Shown piece by piece: positions 19,258 to 29,600 of a DNA stretch of 64,000 bases (positions within the stretch are counted from its first letter, which is position 1; each line of letters begins with the position of its first letter). A program made the translations under genes and the position numbers. The stretch comes from Bacteroides sp. (GTDB lineage Bacteria > Bacteroidota > Bacteroidia > Bacteroidales > Muribaculaceae): the NCBI GenBank assembly GCA_014802015.1, contig JAAVDB010000011.1:16159-80158 (forward strand), in the 5' to 3' direction. The notes beneath the pieces were generated by a model. That model did no database searches and was not told where the DNA came from. It worked only from the letters and a program-made list of their open reading frames with translations.

Positions 19258-20460
19258 TTATGATTTCAGGAACTCGCGTAGTGAAACCATTCTGATACCA
19301 TCCTGAGTGTTAGGAGCCGAATCACGCAGTGTGACCAGTATTTTTTCGTAATTATCCGGAATTGAGGACAGATTACCCAGCTCACGTTCAGCAGTTGTCG
19401 GCTGATCGATATTCACTGCCACTTGAACATAGACTGTCTCGCCATTCTTCTCGGCCACAAAATCCACTTCTCGCCCCTGAGACTTTACTCCGGTCATTAT
19501 CTTGTAGCCTTTGAACGCAAGGTGATTATATACGGCATTTTCAAGAATACCGCTGATATCCTTGGGCCTGTAACCTATGATACTGTTCCTGATACCAAGA
19601 TCCTCGAAATAATATTTCTCTCCGATCTCAAAATATCTTCTGCCTTCTATATCCCAACGTCTTGATTTATTAATAATGTAAGCCTCACAGATATGATCGA
19701 CGTACGACTGCACCGTCGATACCGTTCCTCCTACCCGTTGGGATTTTAAATAATCTGCAATACGCTTGGTCGTCACCAACTGCCCGGTATTGTCTGCCAG
19801 AAACATCAATAACCGGGACAGGAAATCAGTGTTACGCAGCGAGTGACGGTCAACAATATCGCGATACACAAGAGCATCGGTTATACCTGTCAGATATTCA
19901 TTCCAATACTCCTGTGAGGTAAGATTTCGGAGGTAAGGCATCCCTCCGAATCTTAGAAACAGGTCAAGCGATGAATCAGAATCTTCGAGCGAATGAAATA
20001 TCAGAAATTCTTCATAACTGAGAGGATGGACTCTTATCTCCACACTTCGTCCGGCCAACCGTGACGCTATTTCCGATGAAAGCATGGCCGAATTGCTTCC
20101 CGTGACATAAATATCGTTTTCGGGATTGAGGTTAAGCGATCGGATAACCTTATCAAATCCCTCCACCTCCTGTATCTCGTCAACAAAGATATAATTCTTA
20201 TGTGCCGATGATAATTTTGATGTTATCTCGTCATTCAGTTCCTGAGCCGTCGAGATATGAGAAAACGCAAAATCCTCAAGATTTATTCTGACAAAATTTG
20301 CTTCAGGATTAATTTGCCTGATCTCACTCTCCACTGCGTTGAGGATATAACTCTTTCCGACTCGGCGCTGTCCTGTCAGCACTTTAATCACGCCTTTATT
20401 TACAAAAGGCATGATCTTCTCAAGATAACAGGGGCGCGGTATATTGACAATAGTTTCCAT
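19258..20460 (-). CDS. AAA ATPase with DUF4143-type C-terminus
   Basis: GQRRVGKSYIL Walker A, YIFVDEIQEV Walker B, LSYEEF, GREVDFVAE nuclease-like motif. Confidence 0.85.
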   Translation of the reverse strand: METIVNIPRPCYLEKIMPFVNKGVIKVLTGQRRVGKSYILNAVESEIRQINPEANFVRINLEDFAFSHISTAQELNDEITSKLSSAHKNYIFVDEIQEVEGFDKVIRSLNLNPENDIYVTGSNSAMLSSEIASRLAGRSVEIRVHPLSYEEFLIFHSLEDSDSSLDLFLRFGGMPYLRNLTSQEYWNEYLTGITDALVYRDIVDRHSLRNTDFLSRLLMFLADNTGQLVTTKRIADYLKSQRVGGTVSTVQSYVDHICEAYIINKSRRWDIEGRRYFEIGEKYYFEDLGIRNSIIGYRPKDISGILENAVYNHLAFKGYKIMTGVKSQGREVDFVAEKNGETVYVQVAVNIDQPTTAERELGNLSSIPDNYEKILVTLRDSAPNTQDGIRMVSLREFLKS

Positions 20461-20553
20461 TACATCCTAAACTTTTTGCAAAAATAATAAAAGTTTCCAT
20501 TATATCCTAAACTTTTGCGGGAATCCACGAAAGTTTAGGATGTAATGGAAACT
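20452..20553. repeat. 24-bp motif x3 (two direct, one inverted) around the ATPase start codon
   Basis: agtttccattacatcctaaacttt at 20452-20475; one-mismatch copy at 20492-20515; perfect reverse complement at 20530-20553. Confidence 0.85.
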
Positions 20554-20594
20554 TTTTTATCGTAATAGTGGGCTGTTAACGCAATAGAGATGTA

Positions 20595-21500
20595 TCAAAA
20601 TGTCACCTGGAGTGAGAAACCTTTGTAGGAGTCGGTTATGACGGGCGAGATGGAGCTTGTCACCTTCGTGCCGGCACAGTGGGTGTTGCGACCGCGGAAC
20701 AGGTCAACCGCTTCATTGACCGGATCAAGGAAGAAGACTGCTATATTACCTAACACTTTCGAGCCGAGCAGATGATAGTCGTCCTCGACAATGTGACGCT
20801 TGGCACGGTAAAAACATTCACCCATGACACTGCCTACGATCGGTGTGATGAAGATGTCCTGAATAGAAGGACGCTCCATGAACGCCTCGATGCCAAACTC
20901 CCACCCTATGGTCGAGACACATGCGCTGTACAGAAACGATCGCCAGAAGTTAAATCCGCACGAACGCGCCGACATGAAGTAGGCGGCTCCGGCGTAAGGA
21001 TGCAGCACGAAGTTGAATACGGGATTATCATGGTCCCACTCGGGTCCTTGACGCAACACGTGATTGCGCCAGCGCTTGAACATGGGTACGTTGCGTATCT
21101 CGGCCCTGTTCCATGCCGTAGCATCGGCCGGCAGACACTCAAGCACGAGTAGCGTAGAGACGTATGCCCCCGCCAGTACGGCCGTATTGGTCCACATCCT
21201 CTTCCAGTCGGGTGAATTGAGCGTCATGGAATAAGGGTGGCAATAGATTGACTTGAAGTCCGGAATATCGATGAGTCCCGCATGTTCGATGTCGGCGGTA
21301 ATTACATCGAGCTGCTGCTCGCTCACCACCGAGTCGGGCAGTATCACCTCGTCCACCACATCGGTCACCATCAGTCCGGCCGTATCGGCGGGCAGAGTGA
21401 TGTCGGGATATACGGTTGCAAGAGAAGGGTCTGGGGTCTCTCCCTTCGCGCATACCAGCGTAAATACGCTCAACAGAATTGTCGGGAGAATGCGAATCAT
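20595..21500 (-). CDS. DUF3943-like membrane-associated protein
   Basis: Signal peptide MIRILPTILLSVFTLVCA; NPVFNFVLHPYAGAAYFMSARSCGFNFWRSFLYSACVSTIGWEFGIEAFMERPSIQD. Confidence 0.7.
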   Translation of the reverse strand: MIRILPTILLSVFTLVCAKGETPDPSLATVYPDITLPADTAGLMVTDVVDEVILPDSVVSEQQLDVITADIEHAGLIDIPDFKSIYCHPYSMTLNSPDWKRMWTNTAVLAGAYVSTLLVLECLPADATAWNRAEIRNVPMFKRWRNHVLRQGPEWDHDNPVFNFVLHPYAGAAYFMSARSCGFNFWRSFLYSACVSTIGWEFGIEAFMERPSIQDIFITPIVGSVMGECFYRAKRHIVEDDYHLLGSKVLGNIAVFFLDPVNEAVDLFRGRNTHCAGTKVTSSISPVITDSYKGFSLQVTF

Positions 21501-21684
21501 AATATAAATAGTTAAATGTGAAAAGTGAGAATTTATTATTAAAACCATTTGGATTAACTATGGGTTCATACAATCGGGCCCAAAATGAGCGACGATACCT
21601 AAAAAAAGCGACGTTACCTTCTAACTTTTTCAGCCGTTTGTGTGTTATCTGATTACACGTTAATCAACTAAACTATTTTCGATT

Positions 21685-23136
21685 ATGAGACGACTGGTAT
21701 GCATGGTCATAACAATGACCTTCGCCACAATGATGGCGATGGCCGACACGCAGGCCGATTTCAACCGTTATATAAAGGAGTACAATACTCAGATGTCCTC
21801 GCATCAGTATCTCCCGGCGTCACGCTCCATTGCCAACGCGGCCAAGGTGTGCGGTGAGATTCACAATTACGACGGTGCGTTCAAACTGCTTGACGGGATG
21901 GACCGCAGCATGGCCGAACGCAATGTGCGTCCCGACTCGCTCCCGCAGCCGTACTTCTACACCGCCAAGGCCCGTTACAATCTGTATCGCGGCATGAACA
22001 ACAACGCCAACGCCGAGAAGTGGCTCAAAAAGATGGGCGAGTATGCCCGCACCGCCGATCAGCGTGACATCACAAACGACATGCTGTTTACCGAAGCGCA
22101 GTTCTATTACGCGACCGACCGCAACGAACTGGGTGACCGCTGCATAGCACGCCTCATCAAGCAATATGAGTCAGGCAACGACTACAAGGCCGCCGACACC
22201 GCCTATCAGCGTCTTATCGACGAGGCCGTCTCGGCCAACGATGCCGGAATGGTGGAGCGCACCTACGAGAGCTATATGCAGTGGAGCGATTCGATCGATG
22301 CCATCAATGCCGACACCGAGTTAGGCAAGGTGAAAAAGGAGATGGCCGAGACCGAGGCTCAGGTGGCTCAGAAACAGAGTACGATCAATTCGCGCACCAG
22401 TCTGATGGTGATATTCATAACCCTTTTCGTCATCTCGCTGTCAGCTCTGGGCATGGGTGCCGTGCTGTACTGGCGCGCACTTGCCAAAAACCGCCACATC
22501 CGCCAGATGGCGCAGGAGGCCGACCGCCGTAATGCTGCCAAGAGCGCGATGCTTCAGAATATGTCCTCGACCATGGAGCCGGCTCTCGACCGTCTCGATC
22601 CCGCCGATCCTGCCGTGCAGACCCTCAAGGGCTATGTCAGGAAGGTCGGCGAACTCTCGGAGGTGGACAGCGCCCCTGTAGCCGATCCCTCCGAACTTGA
22701 GGAAGTCAACGTCAGCGAACTTGCCTCGGCGTTGTCAGAGGAGATCCGCCCGCAACTGCGCCGCGGCGTGACGCTCAATCTCGACGGCACACGCGGATCA
22801 GCCCGCTTGGACCGCGAGGGGGTCATGAAGATTCTAACCCATCTGCTTGAGAACGCGGCCAAATATACGCCCGAAGGGGGCAAAGTGACGCTCGCATTCC
22901 GCAAACGCGGAGCTAACAGCTATCAGTTTATCGTCTCCGATTCAGGCCCCGGCATCCCCGCCGAGGAGCGTGAAGGATTATTCCGGGCATTCAACTCCTC
23001 ACACGACATCACCGAGGGTGGTGACAGACTCGGATTGCCGATATGCGCCCTGCGCGCCGAGAAGATGGGCGGCTCGCTCACACTCGATCCCACAGTGACC
23101 CGTGGCGCCACATTCATACTGTCAGTCAAGGGTTAG
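21685..23136 (+). CDS. TPR-like plus HATPase sensor protein, degenerate histidine kinase
   Basis: Signal peptide, helical repeat region, TM, coiled linker; ILTHLLENAAKYTPEGG (N box), VSDSGPGIP (G1), GDRLGLPI (G2). H-box His absent. Confidence 0.75.
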   Translation: MRRLVCMVITMTFATMMAMADTQADFNRYIKEYNTQMSSHQYLPASRSIANAAKVCGEIHNYDGAFKLLDGMDRSMAERNVRPDSLPQPYFYTAKARYNLYRGMNNNANAEKWLKKMGEYARTADQRDITNDMLFTEAQFYYATDRNELGDRCIARLIKQYESGNDYKAADTAYQRLIDEAVSANDAGMVERTYESYMQWSDSIDAINADTELGKVKKEMAETEAQVAQKQSTINSRTSLMVIFITLFVISLSALGMGAVLYWRALAKNRHIRQMAQEADRRNAAKSAMLQNMSSTMEPALDRLDPADPAVQTLKGYVRKVGELSEVDSAPVADPSELEEVNVSELASALSEEIRPQLRRGVTLNLDGTRGSARLDREGVMKILTHLLENAAKYTPEGGKVTLAFRKRGANSYQFIVSDSGPGIPAEEREGLFRAFNSSHDITEGGDRLGLPICALRAEKMGGSLTLDPTVTRGATFILSVKG

Positions 23137-23170
23137 AGCCGGTTAGACATACATATATTGCCACACAACT

Positions 23171-23204
23171 ACGCCCGACGCATCATGCACGATGCGCCGG
23201 GCGT
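23171..23204. terminator. Bidirectional terminator hairpin
   Basis: ACGCCCGACGCATC-ATGCAC-GATGCGCCGGGCGT. Confidence 0.7.
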
Positions 23205-23222
23205 TAACTTTATGTAATTATA

Positions 23223-24470
23223 TTACAGCTTACCCGTCACAAGCTTGGCGGCAAGGATCAGGGCTCGCGATGTGGCCGAATTGATGATGCGTTCGCGCGA
23301 GCCGTTGAAACGCGCCGTCTCATACACCTCACGATCGCCGCATCGGGCACAGATGCACACGGTGCCAACGGGTTTCTCCTCTGTGCCCCCTCCGGGACCT
23401 GCAATGCCGCTCGTAGCCACCGACACGTCCGAACCGGTCACGCGACACACTCCGCCAGCCATCTGACGCACCACGGGTATGCTGACCGCTCCGTGGGCCT
23501 CTATATCAGCGGCATCTACTCCCAGCACATTGATCTTCACCTCATTGCTGTAGGACACAACGCCGCCGTTCACCACATCCGACGCTCCGGCTATCAGTGT
23601 GAGTTCATGTGCTATATTGCCACCTGTGCAGCTCTCGGCCGTAGCCATGGTGAGACCGCGCCGACGGCACTCGTCAAGAACGATCTCGGCCGGAGTGAGA
23701 TCCCTGTCAGCTAGGACAGCCGGGCCGAGAATCTCTTTCAGGCGCGACGTCTCACGGTCTATCTCCTTAACAATAAAATCCCGGTCGGGGTGATGTCCGT
23801 CCAGACGCAGGCGTATCAGACCCGGCTTTGGCAGATAGGCGAGATGCAGATATTCGGGCAGAGCATCCTCCCACGGTGCTATCTTCATGGCCAGAGCGCT
23901 CTCGGTGTAGTCAGTCACCATCAGCACGCGGTGTTCGATGTTGACCTGCGACGGAAAACGTTCGAGCAGTGCGGGAAACACCTCCTCGGCCATCACCGTA
24001 GAGGTCTCGAACGGCACGCCAGGCATCGACACGAGCACCTTGCCATCACGCTCAAACCACATGACGGGTGCTGTGCCCACACGGTTCTGAATCACACGGC
24101 ACGAGCTGGGCACGATGGCCTGAGCCTCGGTGAGAGGATTCATCTTCAGACCTCGCCGGCCGAAGATGCGGTGAATATTCTCGGTGACCGAAGGGTCGGT
24201 AATCATCTCGCCGCCGAAATAATCGCGCAGCACGGTCTTGGTGATGTCATCGCGGGTAGGTCCGAGTCCACCGGTAGTGAGTACGACATCGCTGCACGCA
24301 AAGGCCCGGTCGATGGCACGGCGTATGTCATCAGCCTTGTCGCTCACAGTCTGCACATCATTCACTTCCCAGCCGTATGGCGAGATGTAGCGGGCTATCC
24401 AGCCCGAGTTCGTATCGGTGACCTGCCCTATCAGCAGCTCGTCACCTATTACTATAATGCTTACTTTCAT
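23223..24470 (-). CDS. cinA: CinA family nicotinamide-nucleotide amidohydrolase
   Basis: IGDELLIGQVTDTNSGWIA, TTGGLGPTRDDITK, ATAESCTGGNIAHELT, ATSGIAGPGGGTEEKPVGTV. Confidence 0.93.
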   Translation of the reverse strand: MKVSIIVIGDELLIGQVTDTNSGWIARYISPYGWEVNDVQTVSDKADDIRRAIDRAFACSDVVLTTGGLGPTRDDITKTVLRDYFGGEMITDPSVTENIHRIFGRRGLKMNPLTEAQAIVPSSCRVIQNRVGTAPVMWFERDGKVLVSMPGVPFETSTVMAEEVFPALLERFPSQVNIEHRVLMVTDYTESALAMKIAPWEDALPEYLHLAYLPKPGLIRLRLDGHHPDRDFIVKEIDRETSRLKEILGPAVLADRDLTPAEIVLDECRRRGLTMATAESCTGGNIAHELTLIAGASDVVNGGVVSYSNEVKINVLGVDAADIEAHGAVSIPVVRQMAGGVCRVTGSDVSVATSGIAGPGGGTEEKPVGTVCICARCGDREVYETARFNGSRERIINSATSRALILAAKLVTGKL

Positions 24471-25483
24471 ATCGTGGTGCGTGCGTACGGGACACTGTCG
24501 TAACGGCAGAAGTCGCGGTCGAGATATTTGTAATAGCCTGCGATTGCCACCATCGCGGCATTGTCGGTGGTGAACACGCGCGGCGGGATAAACGCCGTGA
24601 GTCCGCGGCGGGCGCAGTATTGCTCCACGGCGTCGCGCACGCCCGAATTGGCCGACACGCCACCACCGATTGCTACCGTGCGCACACCTGTCTGTCGGAC
24701 TGCCTTGTCGAGCTTGTCCATGAGAATATCTATAATGGTCTTCTGCAACGAGGCGGCCAGATCGGCACGGTTTTTCTCTATGAACTCAGGGTCGAGCTTC
24801 AGATTGTCGCGCAGTGTGTAGAGGAATGAGGTCTTTAGTCCGCTGAAGCTGTAGTCGAAGCCGGGTATATGCGGCTTGGCAAACTTAAAGCGTGACGCAT
24901 CACCCTCGGCCGCCAGACGGTCTATGTGCGGTCCGCCGGGATAAGGGAGTCCCATCACCTTGGCACACTTGTCAAATGCCTCGCCGGCCGCATCATCGAT
25001 GGTTCGGCCCAGTATCTCCATATCGTTGTAATTGCGCACGAGTATAATCTGACTGTTGCCACCCGAGACGAGCAGGCACAGGAACGGATATTCGGGCACG
25101 GGATCATTCTCCTCGCGGCGTATGAAGTGTGACAGCACGTGACCATGCAGATGATTGACATCCACGATAGGCACCCGCAGTCCGAGCGACAGGCCCTTGG
25201 CAAACGATGTGCCGACATGGAGCGATCCGAGCAGGCCCGGACCGCGCGTAAAGGCGATGGCCGTCAGGTCATGACGATCGATGCCGGCACGCTTTAGGGC
25301 CGTGTCGACCACAGGCACGATGTTCTGCTGATGGGCGCGCGACGCCAGCTCGGGCACCACACCGCCATACTCGGCATGGACATCCTGCGAAGCTATCACA
25401 TTGCTCAGAAGCACGCCGTCACGTATCACGGCTGCCGACGTGTCGTCACACGACGATTCTATTCCCAATACTGTTATACTCAT
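24467..25483 (-). CDS. tsaD: tRNA N6-threonylcarbamoyladenosine synthase TsaD
   Basis: LGIESSCDDTSAAV, HQQNIVPVVD, GGGVSANSGVR; ATGA overlap with cinA. Confidence 0.95.
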   Translation of the reverse strand: MSITVLGIESSCDDTSAAVIRDGVLLSNVIASQDVHAEYGGVVPELASRAHQQNIVPVVDTALKRAGIDRHDLTAIAFTRGPGLLGSLHVGTSFAKGLSLGLRVPIVDVNHLHGHVLSHFIRREENDPVPEYPFLCLLVSGGNSQIILVRNYNDMEILGRTIDDAAGEAFDKCAKVMGLPYPGGPHIDRLAAEGDASRFKFAKPHIPGFDYSFSGLKTSFLYTLRDNLKLDPEFIEKNRADLAASLQKTIIDILMDKLDKAVRQTGVRTVAIGGGVSANSGVRDAVEQYCARRGLTAFIPPRVFTTDNAAMVAIAGYYKYLDRDFCRYDSVPYARTTI

Positions 25484-25689
25484 ACTTTATAATAGGTGTA
25501 TTTCTATTACCCGTCGCAAAATTACTAAATTTTTAGCACAAATATCCTCCCCCCTCCGTAAATCATGTGTGAGGACATCTTCTAATCTTTTTGCAAGTTC
25601 TGATAAATTATACTACTTTTGTAATGGTCTGAATCGCGAAGAGTCGTATGATTACGGACCGAATAAATAATTAAGCGTGTTTTTTTAGC

Positions 25690-25890
25690 TTAATCCTTCC
25701 CTAACGAAATCTGCAAAATTTCACATTCTTGAAGAGGACTAAGCAGCCTAAACAGCGCTTCCGTTTGTCGTAACATCTTTACGGCAACCATTGTGCATGT
25801 ATGACAGCGAACACTATCGCCGTCATGCGTGCACAGAGGTGTGTCGTTATCGATAACCGGCTGCGCGGGGCTGCAGGCTGATACCTTCAA
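25690..25890 (-). CDS. Possible small protein (weak)
   Basis: ORF with CHTCTMVAVK, weakly reminiscent of CxxCxxVV segments of small Bacteroidetes proteins; overlaps a strong hairpin, so may be non-coding. Confidence 0.2.
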   Translation of the reverse strand: MKVSACSPAQPVIDNDTPLCTHDGDSVRCHTCTMVAVKMLRQTEALFRLLSPLQECEILQISLGKD

Positions 25891-25937
25891 GAAGGCTATT
25901 GCAGATGCCGGTTAGGGGGGTTATGCACTGTTCCCCC
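25793..25937 (+). ncRNA. Candidate structured non-coding segment upstream of HTH gene
   Basis: 18-bp hairpin 25793-25810/25817-25834; nested stems 25854-25861/25907-25914, 25871-25875/25900-25904, 25884-25887/25892-25895; G/C hairpin 25915-25937 then GCGTTTTGT. Confidence 0.4.
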
Positions 25938-26023
25938 GCGTTTTGTATAAACACTCCCTTGCTGCATCGGCCGACTCAACGGGAACTACGGCCCCCGCAG
26001 ACGGGAACATCCAAGGGTCACTT

Positions 26024-26251
26024 ATGACACCAATCGGCAAACTGATCAAGGATGAACTGAAGGCTCAGGAACGGAGCGTTTCATGGTTTGCCCGCAAGCT
26101 TCATCTCGACAGGTCAAACGTCTACCGTCTATTTCAGAAAAACTCGATCGACACCGACCTGCTCAGCCGAATCTCGATAATACTTGGCCGGAACTTTTTC
26201 GAGCCGTTATCGGACAATATCAAGGAGCGCAACCGCACTCCCGGACAGTGA
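26024..26251 (+). CDS. Small XRE-like HTH protein (75 aa)
   Basis: MTPIGKLIKDELKAQERSVSWFARKLHLDRSNVYRLFQKNSIDTDLLSRISIILGRNFFEPLS; helix-turn-helix pattern. Track start 25943 likely upstream of the real one. Confidence 0.65.
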   Translation: MTPIGKLIKDELKAQERSVSWFARKLHLDRSNVYRLFQKNSIDTDLLSRISIILGRNFFEPLSDNIKERNRTPGQ

Positions 26252-26319
26252 AAAACCGACGTCCGCCCCACTCCACATCCTCGCCGCGTGCAGCGGCGAC
26301 CTACCGACGACAGCACTTA

Positions 26320-26361
26320 CGATGCAGACATCGCGACACTCATGTCGCAATGTCTGCATCG
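26320..26361. repeat. Long hairpin downstream of HTH gene
   Basis: CGATGCAGACATCGCGACA-CTCA-TGTCGCAATGTCTGCATCG: 19-bp stem, one mismatch. Confidence 0.8.
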
Positions 26362-26668
26362 CTTATTTTCACATTTGTTATCTGCATGATAATCTACATG
26401 TTAAAGCGTTTAACGCATTTGTAAATATCGCCACACTTGCGTGTCAATGTCGCAATATACTTACCCGCCCCATCTCGGCCTATTGATGTAATTTTGCATT
26501 TGAAAATAGCTCTACATCCCGGATGTGGATAACAATACATGGCGTTATGCGGATGACATTGATGCACAAATTGAAAGACACACCGGTAAGAGCACTGCAA
26601 AACAAGGCAAATATACATATTTATATATATATCAGTACAACTTTTTTATTAACCATAAATAATTACTT

Positions 26669-29600
26669 ATGAAGAAAACGTTTCTCAAAGCTTCGTTTTT
26701 CTCATTAATGCTCGGCGCACTGCCGGTCGTAACCCTGACCGGATGTAAGGACTACGATAGCGATATCGACAGCCTTACCCAGCGTGATGACACCCTGCAG
26801 AAAGAGATTAACGACAAACTCGCTCAACAGTCCGAAGCACTCGGCAATCAGCTCAGTGCTCTCGAAACTGCTCTCAGCGATCTTGATGCAGAAGCAGCAC
26901 GTGCAGCAGCCGCAGCTAAAACCGCTGCCGACAATGCCCAGGCTACAGCCGACCAGGCTGAGGCAAACGCTCAGGCCGCCAACGCCAAGGCTCTCGCAGC
27001 CGAGGCCGCCGCAGCTCAGGCCAAGGCCGACGCTGTCAAGGAAGCCATCGAACAGGTCAAGGCTCTCCAGACTACAGTAGACGGCCAGATCCAGGCTCTC
27101 GAACAGAAATATGGCCAAGACTACACCGAACTCGCTGCAGCTGTAGCTAAAGCAGCTACAAGCGAGGATCTCAATAAAGCTGTGGGTCAGCTTCAGGACG
27201 CTATCAGCGCCTCTACACTGACTCAGGCCGACATCGAGAATATGCTCTCAGAGCAGCTCTCGCAGATCAATGAGAACACCACCAAGATTTCTGCCATCAG
27301 CGGTTCGATCGACGGTATCAACACCGAGATCAATACTCTGAAGTCAGATCTCAGCGGTAACTCTAAAGCTATCGCAGACGAGGCCGCCCGTATCAACACG
27401 ATCGTCAACACCACTATCCCCGGCATCGAGAGCAACATCACCGCACTTGACACCAAGTTTACCCAGGACATCGAGAGCCTGAACAACTTCAAGACCTCTG
27501 CCGAGACTCAGCTCAGTGCCCTCAACACATTCCAGAGCACTTACGAGAGCCTGCTCCAGAATCTGAAGGGTATCGACTTCGCTGACATCCAGACCCGTCT
27601 GAGCAGCGCTGAGACCAAACTCACCGACGCACTGGAGAAAATCGGTAACAACGCAAGCGAAATCACCTCTATCAACGGCCTTATCACTGAACTCCAGAAT
27701 AAGGATACACAGATTGATTCAGAGCTTACAGCTATCAATAACAGCATCCAGTCAGCACAGGGTGACATCACAAAGATCAGCGGTGCACTCAGCACTCTCA
27801 GCAGCTCGCTCTCTAAGCGTCTGACCAGCGTGACACTCGTGCCCACTCTGTATGTTCAGGGCATACCCACCATCGAGTTCTACTCGGCATCATTCAAGCC
27901 CCTCGGCGCACTCAACGCCGCCACCGGTATCTATGCTCCCGCCGCAGCCAACGCTCAGGAGAAGATGATCACCAACAACGACACCGAGATCCGCTATCGC
28001 CTCAGCCCCGCAGGTGTAGGCCTCTCTGACATAGGTGAAGTGACCTTCGTACAGCAGACAGCCGCTTCGCGTGCCGCCGAGACTCCCGTCATCAAGGTGG
28101 TAAGCTATGACAAGGAGGATGACGGCGTACTCGTAGTGACCGCTACAAAGGATACAAACGTCACCACAGGTTCAATCAACGAGGCTCCCGGCGGTAAGAT
28201 CTATACCGTAGCTCTCAAGGTGCCCGTAGCTCCCAAGAACTACTTCTCATGGACAGACGAGAACGGTAACAAGGTAACCGAAGATGCCGCCGACGCAGTC
28301 GTTTACTCTGAATACTGCCGTCTCGCCGAGTCAAGCTTCACTCCCGAAATCGCTCAGGCTGGCACCAGCCCCGTCGACCACTTCTGGGATGCAACGACTA
28401 TCTGGGACACCAATGACATCGTAGATCCCGTTGACGAAATGTCATTCGTATCAGAAGGTTATAACCTCCTTGACCTCGTAGCCGGCTGTATGAAGGAAGG
28501 CACCAACCACACCATCATGTCAGCTACCCAGCTTAAATCGTTCGGATTCACATTCGAGTTCAGCATACCCAAGCAGGCATACGAGCTCGACGGTGTAAAC
28601 CAGCAGGAGTTCGCTAAGATCGAATCTGACTCGCTCCTCGTTCCCACTCAGCCCGCCAACCTTACCTCGGCAAGCCGTGTAGGTAAGACTCCTATCGTCA
28701 GCGTGGCCATGAAGTATGGTAACGATGTAATCGATCAGCGCTTCTTCAAGATCGAGTACACCATCGATGCTGAGGAGAAAGACTATGAGATCGACGTATT
28801 CAGCAAGGAACTCTCTTGCGAGGACATCGTATCCAACGTGACCTGGACCGTATTCATGGATTCAGTTGTCAACAAGCTGCCCTTCGAGATGAACAAGGAT
28901 GAGTTCCTCGCCAACTACACCACCGCAGGTGCTGACGGCGTAACAGTTAATGCTGATGCCACCGCAGCCAACTACATCACATGGACAGTAGAGGCTTGGG
29001 AGACCGGCAACCTCGGCGGTAAGGACAAGAAACTCCAGAAGGTTCTCACCTACACCTCGACCACAGGTTTCCCCGAAATCACCGTAACTCTCAACGGTAC
29101 TATCGAATGGCCCGAGACTCTCCCGTCACTGGGTTCAACATCAGTATCATACTGGAACGACGGTGTAATGCGACTCCTGCCCGAGGCTATGGAAGAGGGT
29201 AACCCCGACGGTAAGACAGCAACCTACAACACCAACATCCTTATCGGACGATTCGCTCCCTATCTCAAGGATCTCAGCACCTGTGCTCAGTGGGATATCC
29301 GTATCAAGGAAGCACCGACCGGATTTACCGTAGGTGGCGACAATGACTACTCAGTCATCATAGGTACGGAGACAGCAGCCTCTATCTGGCACGACGCAGA
29401 TGATCACGATCCCATGAGCCTCGGTGACGCAGACGCCAAGGGCGCTCTCAAGGAGGTATTCTTCTACATCGACAACAATCCTGCCGGTATCAAGCTCGTA
29501 GAGGACGAGGCAACCGTATCACTCGGCTGGTACATCTACCTCAACGGTACTCAGGAAGATGGCGAAGGCAACAAATACTATAACGAGTACGTGCTCAACA

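Noticed and set aside
18911-19263. ORFs 18911..19189 (-) and 19054..19263 (+) (MRERWSPIETETSGRRC..., MTTQKVPERCACK...)
   Set aside because: They are translations of the inverted-repeat element; the same peptides recur at 53048..53245 and 53074..53313 because the DNA is repeated.
26890-27080. Possible DNA repeat array in the coiled-coil region (recurring gcagccgc/gctcaggcc)
   Set aside because: Explained by Ala/Gln-rich heptad coding; units are not regular at DNA level.
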